This document shows positions 1 to 7,300 of a stretch of 14,538 nt of DNA, in pieces. The position numbers were made by a program, and so were the translations under genes. The stretch covers positions 1 through 14,538 of the forward strand of contig JBBROO010000059.1 of the NCBI GenBank assembly GCA_038229295.1, written 5' to 3'. The notes under the pieces are model-generated. The model ran no database searches. It was not told the origin of the DNA and saw only the letters and a program-made list of their open reading frames with translations. Position 1 is the first letter of the stretch. Each line of letters opens with the position of its first letter. This DNA is from JAJPGZ01 sp038229295. Lineage in GTDB: Bacteria > Verrucomicrobiota > Verrucomicrobiia > Chthoniobacterales > UBA10450.

Positions 1-334
1 AAGACGCTCCGGGAATAATCGTGAATGGCAATTCGCGTTTGATGCATTCGCGAATGAGTCGCCCGCCGGGATCGGAAATGCCCGGCGATCCGGCGTCGGT
101 AATAAGCGCGATGTTTTTTCCATCCGCGAGTTCCTCGACCAGTTGCGCGGTGCGCATCGCCTCATTGTGCTCGTGAAAACTGATGAAGGGTTTGTCGATC
201 TTGTAACGCTTCAACAAAATCCCGGAGTGCCGTGTGTCTTCAGCCGCGACAAGATCGACATCCTGCAAAACTTCGAGCGCGCGCAGCGTGATGTCGCCCA
301 AATTCCCGATCGGCGTGGCGACGACGTAAAGCAT
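1..334 (-). CDS. rsmI: RsmI, 16S rRNA 2'-O-ribose methyltransferase (5' part, runs off the window)
   Basis: RsmI methylates the 2'-OH of C1402 in 16S rRNA using S-adenosylmethionine (known for the family). The 111 visible codons begin MLYVVATPIGNLGDIT, the family's N-terminal signature. They continue with AAEDTRHS and with LITDAGSPGISDPG, the glycine-rich segment of the tetrapyrrole-methylase (SAM-binding) fold. Full RsmI is about 230-280 residues, so more than half lies beyond position 1. The ATG at 334 is the natural start because homologues begin at this point. The stop of the nucleotidyltransferase gene is only 14 bases upstream, so the two are probably co-transcribed now. Codons 1-8 recur at 956-980 (see the direct repeat), which suggests that the original upstream region has been displaced by about 650 bp. 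Two AAGATCGACA motifs lie inside the gene in opposite orientations. Identification is firm. Confidence 0.95.
   Translation of the reverse strand, partial: MLYVVATPIGNLGDITLRALEVLQDVDLVAAEDTRHSGILLKRYKIDKPFISFHEHNEAMRTAQLVEELADGKNIALITDAGSPGISDPGGRLIRECIKRELPFTIIPGAS
310..334. repeat. 25-bp direct repeat, copy 1 (rsmI start)
   Basis: This copy covers the first eight codons of rsmI (MLYVVATP). It matches 956-980 at 24 of 25 bases, differing only at 314 (c) versus 960 (t). The two copies are in the same orientation and bracket the small ORF and nucleotidyltransferase genes. They look like a duplicated target left by insertion or by recombination at the rsmI start codon. The duplication is seen directly; the insertion reading is inference. 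Confidence 0.8.
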
Positions 335-348
335 AAGTGGCGACGCAA

Positions 349-747
349 TCAGGAAAGTTTTTCGACGTCGTCCAAATCCTGGTGCCGGCCGGCCGCGCGT
401 TTGTTTCGTTTCAAATCCTCGAGGCTGATGATGTCGATCGTGACGCCGTCGATGTTCGTCAGGATCTCGATTCGCACCGGAGGAACACCCATGCGGATGA
501 CACGCCGGGGTTGCTTAAAAAGCTCTTCGGTCAACTCGGCCACGTCGAAGCCAAACTGCCGGAGAGCTTGAACCAACTTCAGCGCGTTCGCATCGCTCAC
601 GGCGACCCAAATGTCGAGATCACCGGTCGCGCGCGGATAACCGTAGTGACCGACGGCATACCCGCCGACCAGCAAATACTCAATTTTCGCCGAGCGAACT
701 AATTGTAAGAACTCTTTGAAGTCGCGTGCGAGTCGGATCGTAGCCAT
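349..747 (-). CDS. Nucleotidyltransferase-fold protein (MNT/DUF6036-like)
   Basis: This 132-residue protein has the minimal nucleotidyltransferase core. The segment LLVGGYAVGHYGYPRATGDLDIWV (split here as LLVGGYAVGHYGYPR and ATGDLDIWV) carries the GG..AV..HG..R.T.D.D pattern, at about residues 25-48. The paired acidic residues of DLD would bind metal. A third acidic position may be in RIEIL or VTIDII (about residues 93-108). The C-terminal KRNKRAAGRHQDLDDVEKL is typical of this family, whose members are often annotated as nucleotidyltransferase or AbiEii/MNT-like and may act as toxins or antitoxins that modify nucleic acid or protein. That role is family knowledge and is not shown here. The start at 747 overlaps the upstream 69-codon gene by 68 bases in another frame, as in a two-gene module. 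No AAGATCGACA motif occurs in it, unlike in rsmI. Its substrate cannot be told. Confidence 0.8.
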   Translation of the reverse strand: MATIRLARDFKEFLQLVRSAKIEYLLVGGYAVGHYGYPRATGDLDIWVAVSDANALKLVQALRQFGFDVAELTEELFKQPRRVIRMGVPPVRIEILTNIDGVTIDIISLEDLKRNKRAAGRHQDLDDVEKLS

Positions 748-889
748 ACATGCTTTGTCTCATCAGCTCGACAGCCGCAAGCCGCTCGGCCGGTGTTTTC
801 GAGAGCCAGAATACTTTTTCATCTGAATGACCGAGGCGCACCACGGAAAAGTGATGTCGATCCAACTTCGCCGCAGCCAATTCGCCCAT
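680..889 (-). CDS. Small partner protein of the nucleotidyltransferase
   Basis: This 69-residue soluble protein includes the stretch FWLSKTPAERLAAVELMRQ followed by YGYD and RLQRVL. I associate that pattern with short proteins encoded immediately upstream of DUF6036-like nucleotidyltransferases in many soil bacteria. The ATG at 889 gives MGELAAAKLDRHHFSVV. The downstream nucleotidyltransferase starts inside this gene (747), so translation may be coupled. No enzymatic motif is visible. It could be the antitoxin or adaptor half of a toxin-antitoxin-like module. The reading frame is convincing because of the family pattern; the function is not known. Confidence 0.65.
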   Translation of the reverse strand: MGELAAAKLDRHHFSVVRLGHSDEKVFWLSKTPAERLAAVELMRQSMYGYDPTRTRLQRVLTISSLGEN

Positions 890-955
890 GCATTAATGTA
901 GCGAAGGCCCGTCCGCTGACGACAGAATTCTTGAATTCGCTGTCGGCCGCAAAAG

Positions 956-980
956 TCGGTGTGGCGACGACGTAAAGCAT
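956..980. repeat. 25-bp direct repeat, copy 2 (displaced rsmI start)
   Basis: The minus strand from 979 reads MLYVVATP, as in genuine RsmI, and then diverges into unrelated sequence (TFAADSEFKNS...). It is therefore a truncated rsmI start and not a functional methyltransferase. The original rsmI promoter may lie upstream of this copy, that is, beyond 980. Confidence 0.75.
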
Positions 981-1025
981 TTCAAAGCATGTGGCAGAAA
1001 TTAGATCGCCAGACTGCATCTGCAT

Positions 1026-1042
1026 GATCGTTTGGAACGATC
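1026..1042. promoter_or_regulatory. Perfect 7-bp inverted repeat, possible operator
   Basis: GATCGTT, a 3-base spacer and AACGATC form a perfect dyad. It sits in the short gap between the divergent minus-strand rsmI cassette and the plus-strand gene at 1062. A regulator binding site is one possibility. A chance dyad of this size cannot be excluded. Confidence 0.3.
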
Positions 1043-1061
1043 CAAGCTATTGGATTGACGT

Positions 1062-1352
1062 ATGAAGCCGATCGGTGAGTCTGCAACTGGCAAGCGGCGC
1101 CGTTTCCCCCTAACGGATTATTTTTTCCACTCCGGCCTGGATCAATGGCGCGGTTTTTCGTCTTACGGCGGAGACGACGACGTCCACAAGTTTTACAACT
1201 TCACTCGGGAGTTTCTTCTGGAATCTGCGCGCGAGCGCGCCAAAGAGATGGCGGTTTTTTCTGTGGTCGTGATCGCAGCCGCCTGGCCGGTGATCTACAT
1301 GGTGATCATCGTCGGAAAACTGTTGCTCAAAGGGCGTCCGTTAGGCCACTAG
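1062..1352 (+). CDS. Small single-pass membrane protein, unknown function
   Basis: This 96-residue protein is not recognised as a named family. The first 60 residues are polar and aromatic-rich (for example DYFFHSGLDQWRGFSSYGG), followed by an amphipathic helix-like stretch (FTREFLLESARERAKEM). A hydrophobic segment at about residues 64-86 (AVFSVVVIAAAWPVIYMVIIVG) is long enough to span the membrane, and a short basic tail KLLLKGRPLGH follows. The coherent N-soluble/C-anchored layout suggests a real tail-anchored protein. The ATG at 1062 has no clear ribosome-binding site, which is usual in this window. Two CCTAACGG motifs lie inside it (1109 and, reversed, 1338-1345), one near the stop codon. 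Confidence 0.55.
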   Translation: MKPIGESATGKRRRFPLTDYFFHSGLDQWRGFSSYGGDDDVHKFYNFTREFLLESARERAKEMAVFSVVVIAAAWPVIYMVIIVGKLLLKGRPLGH

Positions 1353-1362
1353 ATTGCGCTCG

Positions 1363-1404
1363 TTAGGGCAATCCGGTGCCCGACTTCGATTTGACGAGAC
1401 CGAT
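1363..1404 (-). pseudogene. Remnant: last 13 codons and stop of a dockerin-tailed secreted protein
   Basis: On the minus strand these 42 bases read IGLVKSKSGTGLP and TAA. This is almost identical to the last residues (IGLVKSKSGTALP) of the large protein whose stop is at 2282. Over about 29 bases the DNA of the two sites differs at only about four positions. Upstream of IGLV the sequence turns into non-homologous Gly-rich noise, so the rest of the gene is gone. The stop codon lies within a CCTAACGA motif. Confidence 0.75.
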
Positions 1405-1534
1405 CGATCCCATTCCAGACCCAGGTGTCCCAATTCCAAGTTTCATCCGTGGCCTAACTCTTTCTCGACCAGATGTTCATCTCAATCGCGAGAAAGTCGA
1501 AGCTTTTGCCGTCGCCCCTAAGCAGTTTCTCCAC

Positions 1535-1563
1535 AAATTAACGCAGATTTTCACAGATTTTTT
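1535..1563. repeat. Possible fragment of an intergenic repeat (TTAACGCAG / TTTTCACAGATTT type)
   Basis: This AT-rich stretch between genes, with CAGATTT occurring twice 11 bases apart, resembles short noncoding sequences I have seen scattered in many environmental bacterial genomes. Only one copy is present in this window, so its repeat nature cannot be proven here. Confidence 0.25.
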
Positions 1564-1619
1564 CAAGAGTTGCAGGCTCGTGGGTTGCGGTCTGCGCGGA
1601 AATGCGCGACCATGGTTTC

Positions 1620-1853
1620 ATGAGCACGGTGGTCGAGATCAAGGAGGCGATCGCGCGTTTGTCACCGCGCGAATACTGCGAGCTGATGGCTGAGCTTTTT
1701 CCCCAAGCCGATGACGATTGGGATAAGCAGATGAAGGCGGATGCCCAGGCGGGCAGGCTTGATTTCATCGACCGCGATATCGAGAAGGCGACGCGCGAAG
1801 GCACTCTTATTCCGCTGGAGCGCATGCTGGCCGAGGACGAAGCCGGCGAGTGA
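1620..1853 (+). CDS. Antitoxin of a RelE/ParE-type toxin-antitoxin pair
   Basis: The 77-residue acidic protein starts MSTVVEIKEAIARLSP. The opening EIKEAIARLSPREYCELMAELF looks like a short strand followed by a helix that could pair with DNA or dimerise. The acidic, probably disordered tail (PQADDDWDKQMKADAQAGRL...LAEDEAGE) is the sort that wraps a RelE-fold toxin. I chose the ATG at 1620 over the one at 1602 because the latter only adds MRDHGF. The stop TGA overlaps the GTG start of the next gene by four bases (GTGA), the classic coupled layout of type II modules. Such antitoxins normally repress their own promoter; no operator is evident. The exact antitoxin family is not recognised, and the assignment depends mostly on context. 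Confidence 0.7.
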   Translation: MSTVVEIKEAIARLSPREYCELMAELFPQADDDWDKQMKADAQAGRLDFIDRDIEKATREGTLIPLERMLAEDEAGE

Positions 1854-2110
1854 AGTTCGCCAGCAGCGCCACGCCGGAATTCTGGAAGGCCTACCGCGAA
1901 CAGCCCGCCGCAGTGCGAAAGCTGGCGCGCAAGACGTATCTTCTGTGGAGTCGAGAAGCTTTGCATCCGTCGTTGCACTTCAAGAAGGTCGGCGGCGGGA
2001 AATGGTCTGTGCGCATCGGCCTGCACTACCGGGCGGTCGGCCGGTTCGAAGGCGACCTCTTCGTTTGGGATTGGATTGGCACCCATGCGGACTACGATCG
2101 GTACATTTGA
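1850..2110 (+). CDS. RelE/ParE-superfamily toxin
   Basis: This 86-residue basic protein has the RelE/ParE fold layout. An N-terminal helix pair (TPEFWKAYREQPAAVRKLARKTYLLW) is followed by beta strands with KKVGGGKWSVRIGLHYRAVG and FVWDWIGTHADYDRYI. The W.VRIG..YRA...-D.F.W.WIG.H..YD pattern is the one seen in many HigB/RelE-like proteins. Such toxins cleave mRNA on the ribosome or, in the ParE branch, inhibit gyrase; which activity applies here cannot be decided from sequence. It starts with GTG at 1850, overlapping the antitoxin stop. It has no AAGATCGACA motif. Confidence 0.8.
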   Translation: MKFASSATPEFWKAYREQPAAVRKLARKTYLLWSREALHPSLHFKKVGGGKWSVRIGLHYRAVGRFEGDLFVWDWIGTHADYDRYI

Positions 2111-2281
2111 GCTCATGAAGCGCCTTATCCAGCGACGGTCGCGCTAATGACATCCCTCCATTGGCCTACCTGTTCGTTGTGCAAAGGATGTGTCAGCATC
2201 AACGTTCGATTCAAGGTCTGATTTTACGCCGTTGTTGCCTAACGATGTGGCGGTCAGCGAGATTCGTGGTTTTTCAAAGGC

Positions 2282-4318
2282 TCAAGGTAAGGCCGTGCCT
2301 GACTTAGATTTTACGAGGCCGATGTCGCCGCTATTAAGGTTGCCATCGACGGTAACATCTTCGCGGAAATTCGAACTCGTCACGGATTGTCCCGACTGCG
2401 ATTTGGTCTGGGCGATATCGCCGGAATTCACGAATCGGTCCGCATTGGTGTCGCCGATCAAAACGCCCATGGAAGCCGAGATAGCGCTGCTGCTGTTTCC
2501 GGTCGAGTCCTGCACATTCGTTAGGCTAACTGTGATAACCTGCGCGTTAGTTACACCGGTTAGATTGACAACGTACTTATGCGCATCGTTGCTATCGATG
2601 TTACTGCTGTTAATGCTTCCAGTGCCACTCGTCACATTGGCGCCACCAACACTTGTTAGAGCGTTAACGAAGCTAAATACCAGCGTGTGATTCCCATTTG
2701 CGCCGCCACTGCGACATTCAATTCCGGGATTGCCCGTGAGTGGTAAATCAATATCGAAGTCACCCGCGCTGCCATGCGTCTTTCGGGACACGACTGCGTT
2801 TAACTGCACGGGCGGCAGCGCGAACCTCTCCGTAAGCGTCTGGTTGACGCCGCTGGCGTTAACGTAGTAGCCGACGGCCCAGCACTCGGATGCCGACGCG
2901 CACGCCACGTCATAGAGGGTGTTATTCTGCGTGGCACTGCTGTTGGGCGACGTCACGATTGTCCAGGAGTTCCCATCCCACCGCTCGATTACGGTTTGAT
3001 TGACCCCGGTTTGCGCGGTACCGCCGCTGTAATAGTAGCCAACGGCCCAGCACTCCAATCCCGACACACACTTTGTCCCAAAAAGGTAGTTGCTGTGCGT
3101 CGCGTCGGTATTGTCCGAGTTGACCAAGCCCCACGAAGTGCCATCCCACCGTTCAACAAGAGTCCGAGTCGCGATGGCGGGTGTAGAGTAATAGCCTGCC
3201 GCCCAGCAGTTGGAGGTCGACACACACGTCACGCCTTGCAGGAAGTTGTTTTGTGCGTTCTCCACGGGGAGTGAGTTCGGCGACGCAACGATGGCCCAGG
3301 AGATACCGTTCCATCGCTCGATCAGAGTCAGTAGCGCGATGCCGACACCGTAGTGGTAGCCGACGGCCCAGCAGTCCGACCCCGACGCACAGGTCACACC
3401 ATTCAGAATGTTACTCTCCGTATCGCTAGTGTTAGGCGAAGTGACGATGGCCCACGCGAAGCCGTTCCACCGCTCGACCAGCGTCCCGGATTCGCTGCTA
3501 CTGGACGAGATCGCGAACCCGGCCGCCCAGCAATCCGAAGCGGAGACGCATGTCACCGCGTTGAGGTAGTTGTTTCGTGTGGGGAGCGTGCTGGGTGAGA
3601 CGATGATAGCCCACGAGATCCCGTCCCAACGCTCGATGAGGGTCTGAGATACACCGTTGGCGGCGATGTAATAGCCGGCGGCCCAGCAGTCCGATGTCGT
3701 GGCGCATGTCACGCTCTTGAGATAGTTGCTCTGCGTTAAGCTCGTGTTGGGCGATGCGACGATGGCCCACGAGGTCCCGTCCCAGCGCTGGATGAGGGTC
3801 TGATAGGCACTACCGGTGTAGTATGTGCCGACGGCCCAGCACTCCGACGCCGACACGCAGGTCACGGCTCGGAGGAGGTTTCCGCGCATACCGCTGTTGG
3901 GCGATGTAACGATCGACCAGTCACCCGCCGCTGCCGCCGCGGCTGCATCGCCGCCAAGTGGACGAGCCTGGTTGGTACCAAGAAGTGATTCGCCCAATGA
4001 GTGTGGAACTGAGCCTCTCAGTCCACTCGGTAGCGTCCCAGCAAAACTGACCATCGCCAGCAGCGCGCTGACGGAGCAAAACGCTAGAGCGATGATCGCG
4101 CGTGGATGGAATAATCCTGATTCGGAGATGACTTCTTTTGCATAGAGGTAATGGACTGTCTGTTCTGGGATTGTCGTTGGATGCTGCCGATGGTTCGTAA
4201 ATCGGGGGCGCAACGGCCTTGCATTTACGGTATCTTTTCTTTTCGGCCTCAGCAGATTTGGTCTCCGATCGGAAAGATCGACAGTGATATTCCACGCGCG
4301 ACCGCGCGCGGTGATCAA
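2282..4318 (-). CDS. Secreted seven-repeat beta-propeller-like protein with dockerin-like C-terminus
   Basis: A hydrophobic signal-like segment (IIALAFCSVSALLAMVSFAG, residues 75-94) is followed by an Ala/Gly linker. Seven tandem repeats of 48-56 residues cover residues 133-499, with consensus W.IV.SPN...N.L..VTC.S.S.CWA.GY...TLIERWDG. Each repeat holds two cysteines six residues apart (C..S..CW type), 14 in all, likely disulfides in an exported protein. Seven such blades fit a seven-bladed propeller (inference). A beta-rich domain (about 500-615) follows, then a dockerin-like pair of acidic motifs (GDTNADRFVNSGDIAQTKS and VDGNLNSGDIGLVKS, residues 622-673) that would bind calcium. Residues 1-60 look like translated noncoding DNA. 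A better signal peptide begins at the ATG at 4143 in another frame and needs one extra base to join. The function is unknown; a cell-surface binding role is plausible. Confidence 0.8.
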   Translation of the reverse strand: MITARGRAWNITVDLSDRRPNLLRPKRKDTVNARPLRPRFTNHRQHPTTIPEQTVHYLYAKEVISESGLFHPRAIIALAFCSVSALLAMVSFAGTLPSGLRGSVPHSLGESLLGTNQARPLGGDAAAAAAAGDWSIVTSPNSGMRGNLLRAVTCVSASECWAVGTYYTGSAYQTLIQRWDGTSWAIVASPNTSLTQSNYLKSVTCATTSDCWAAGYYIAANGVSQTLIERWDGISWAIIVSPSTLPTRNNYLNAVTCVSASDCWAAGFAISSSSSESGTLVERWNGFAWAIVTSPNTSDTESNILNGVTCASGSDCWAVGYHYGVGIALLTLIERWNGISWAIVASPNSLPVENAQNNFLQGVTCVSTSNCWAAGYYSTPAIATRTLVERWDGTSWGLVNSDNTDATHSNYLFGTKCVSGLECWAVGYYYSGGTAQTGVNQTVIERWDGNSWTIVTSPNSSATQNNTLYDVACASASECWAVGYYVNASGVNQTLTERFALPPVQLNAVVSRKTHGSAGDFDIDLPLTGNPGIECRSGGANGNHTLVFSFVNALTSVGGANVTSGTGSINSSNIDSNDAHKYVVNLTGVTNAQVITVSLTNVQDSTGNSSSAISASMGVLIGDTNADRFVNSGDIAQTKSQSGQSVTSSNFREDVTVDGNLNSGDIGLVKSKSGTALP
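2822..3922 (-). repeat. Seven in-frame tandem repeats (about 150-170 bp each)
   Basis: These are the DNA copies of the seven CWA.GY...ERWDG blades. They are diverged and not identical, and unit length varies between 144 and 168 bp. They are therefore old coding repeats and not a satellite or a CRISPR array. Confidence 0.85.
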
Positions 4319-4334
4319 GCGAGTGGCAAGCGGC

Positions 4335-7300
4335 CTAACGACGCCGCGGCGGCCAACGAAACTCGTCCCGATATTCTGGCGTCGCTTCGGGAGCGAAGCC
4401 GTGTCGCATGATGTTTTCGGTGACGACGCGCGGAACGACGAAGTTGAGCAGATAATCGGGACCGCCGGCTTTGGTTCCGCCGCCGCTCATTTTGAATCCC
4501 CCGAATGGATGGCGACCGACGACCGCGCCAGTGCAGCTTCTATTAATATAGACATTGCCGGCGATAATCTCGGCCTTGGCGCGCTCGATGTTGGCCGGGC
4601 TGCGCGAAAAAAATCCAGCGGTCAGCGCGTAGTCGGTACTGTTCGCAACCTCGATCGCTTCGGTCAGGTTGCGTACTTTAATAACGCTCAACACCGGCCC
4701 GAAAATTTCTTCGCGCGCGATGCGCATGTCCGGTGTCACGTCAGTGAAAATTGTCGGCCGGATGAAATAACCTTTATCCGGCGCATCGCCCTTTTCGTAG
4801 GCGAGCGTCGCCTCGGCTTTTCCGATGGCGATGTATTCCTGGATGCGATTGTAAGCCGTCTCATCAATCACCGGCCCGACGGTGATGCCGGGTTCTTCCG
4901 GATTTCCGACGCGCAAACTTGCCGCGGCCGAAAGTAATCGGTTAACGACGCGGCGATAATTTTCTTCGAGCACGATGAGTCGCGAGCAAGCAGAACATTT
5001 TTGCCCCTGGTAACCGAACGCGGAATAGATCGTGTCGACGACGGCTTCATCGAGATCAGCGTCTGAGTCGATGATGATGGCGTTCTTTCCGCCCATTTCG
5101 TTGATGACGCGTTTCAGTTCACGCTGACCTTCTCTCGTTTTGCCGGCGCTCTCCCAAATGCGCAGACCGACTTCGCGCGACCCGGTGAACGCGATAAGAT
5201 CGACATCTTTATGATCGACAAGGTGCGCGCCGATGACCGAACCCTTGCCGGTGAGAAAATTTAGAACGCCCGGCGGAATTCCCGCCTCCTCGAACATCTC
5301 CATCAACATCGCGCCGCAAATCGCGGATTGTTCCGCCGGTTTCATGATGACGGTGTTGCCGGTAACGAGCGCGGCCGAAACCATTCCGCACATGATCGCG
5401 ATCGGAAAATTCCACGGCGCGATAACGAGTGCGACGCCGCGCGGCCAGTAATGATGATAGCTATCTTCGCCCGGAATATTTTGCGTGAGCCGCGGCCGGC
5501 CGATGCGCCGCATCTCCTGCGCGTAAAACAAACAGAAATCCATCGCTTCGCGGATATCGCCATCGGCCTCGGCCCAGGCTTTGCCGACTTCGAAAACTTC
5601 GAGTGCACAAAGTTCGAAACGGCGCCGGTCCATGATGGCCGCGACGCGCTCGAGAATCTGTGCGCGTTTTTCAAATGGTGTGCGGCTCCATTTGTTGAAC
5701 GCCGCCATGGCTGCTTTCAGCGCGCGTTCGGCTTCCGGAATTCCAGCTTCCGTTTGATAACCGACGACTTCGTCGGGATTGCTCGGGTTGATCGAGGCGA
5801 TGGTTGAGTTCGTCCAGACTTTATCGCCGCCGATGACGAGCGGATATTTTTGGCCAAGCTTTTGCCGGACCTCGCGCAAAGCGCCGCGCATCTTCTCCTG
5901 GCTTTCGCGATAAACGAAATTTATGAGCGGCGCGTTTTGGTAAATGTCGCCCGGCGGTGGGTCGAGAGATGCGCCATTATGAAGATGTCGATCTTGCGCG
6001 GATGCGTGAGGCGCGTCGCCGTTCTCGCTGAATAGTGTTCGTGGATCGCGCAGCAACGCTTCGGTTGAAACATTGTCGGAAAATTTTGCGCGCAGAAATC
6101 CTTCGTTGGAAGTGTTCTCGAGCAATCGCCTAACGAGATACGACATTCCCGGCAGCAACTCGCCGACCGGACAATATTCGCGGACGCGATAACCCATCTC
6201 GACCAGCGCGCGTTTGATCGGGCCGGCCATGCCGTAAAGCAATTGGAACTCGAAGCGGCTGCGGTCGATGCCGAGTTCTTCGGCTAGCGCCTGGGCGTGC
6301 GCGATGCTGCGGACATTGTGCGAACCGAACGCGGCGGTGACGATGTCTTCGTTCTCGAGCAGGACGCGCGTGAGCCTTTCGAAATTCGCGTCGCTCTCCG
6401 GCTTTTGCAGATACACCGGAATGTCCCAGCCATTCTGGGTCGCTTTGATTTTTTCGTAATCCCAGTACGCGCCTTTGACCAGACGCACGGTGAAACGCGT
6501 CCCGCGATTCCGCGACCACGCGATAAGATCGACAAGATCTTTTTCGGCGTCGCGCAGATAAGCCTGGATGACGATGCCGGCGTGCGGCCAATCGCGAAAC
6601 TCGGGTTGATCGAAGAGCGTTTTGAAAAGATCGAGCGTGGCGTTTTTGTGAGAAAAACTTTCCATGTCGAAATTGATGAACGCGCCGAGTTCGCGCGCGC
6701 GGCGCAGGATCGGCCGCAATTTCGGCGCGAGATGGTCGATCGCGTCCGCCGGATCGGCCGGGTTCATTTGCGAATAGAGCGCGGAAATTTTGACGGAAAC
6801 GTTCGTGACTGGAAAAAGGTCGGAGTTGCCGCCTAACGGATCGCTCCAGTCCTGCGTGTTCTCGGCCAGATAATCGAGCAACTCAGCGCAACGCGCCGCG
6901 TAATCGGTCGCTTCCTTTTCGCTCACGACCGCTTCGCCCAAAAGATCGACAGTGAACCCGATGCCTTGCTTGCGCCGTTTGCGCAGCGTCTTCATCACGT
7001 CCCGCGGATTTTTCCCGGCGATAAACTGACGGGCCATGCCGGAGACATTCCAGCGCAAGAGTTGACCACTTAACCACGGCGCGACTTTGGCCATGCGCAC
7101 GCCGGTTTGGACAAGCGGGGCGAAGCCGTTGCGCATGTCGGCAAAATATTCGTCGAGATGCCGGACGATTTCGCCGCCGCGCTGCAGCGACGCCAGAACA
7201 TCGACAAAGCGAAACATCTGCACCTTGAAATGTTCGTCGCGCATGGAGAGCGCCATCATGCGCTGGTAGAAGCCGGCCTTGCTGAAAAGCGATTCGGGAT

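Noticed and set aside
925..938. GAATTCTTGAATTC double palindrome
   Set aside because: It is two adjacent restriction-type hexamers by chance, with no sign of a larger structure.
1376..1693. 105-codon plus-strand open frame
   Set aside because: It runs over the antisense of a dockerin-tail fossil, an AT-rich repeat-like stretch and the antitoxin start in another frame; its composition is not protein-like.
2822..3922. Tandem repeats as a possible CRISPR array
   Set aside because: The units are long, diverged and in frame, and translate to a consistent CWA.GY/ERWDG blade with no separate spacers.
4293..4313. GC-rich hairpin (CACGCGCG...CGCGCGGTG) as putA terminator
   Set aside because: An eight-pair stem with a bulge forms, but no U-tract follows on the minus strand and the region may belong to the next gene's leader.
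4284..4937. 217-codon plus-strand frame opposite putA
   Set aside because: It is an antisense shadow; the putA frame beneath has catalytic motifs throughout.
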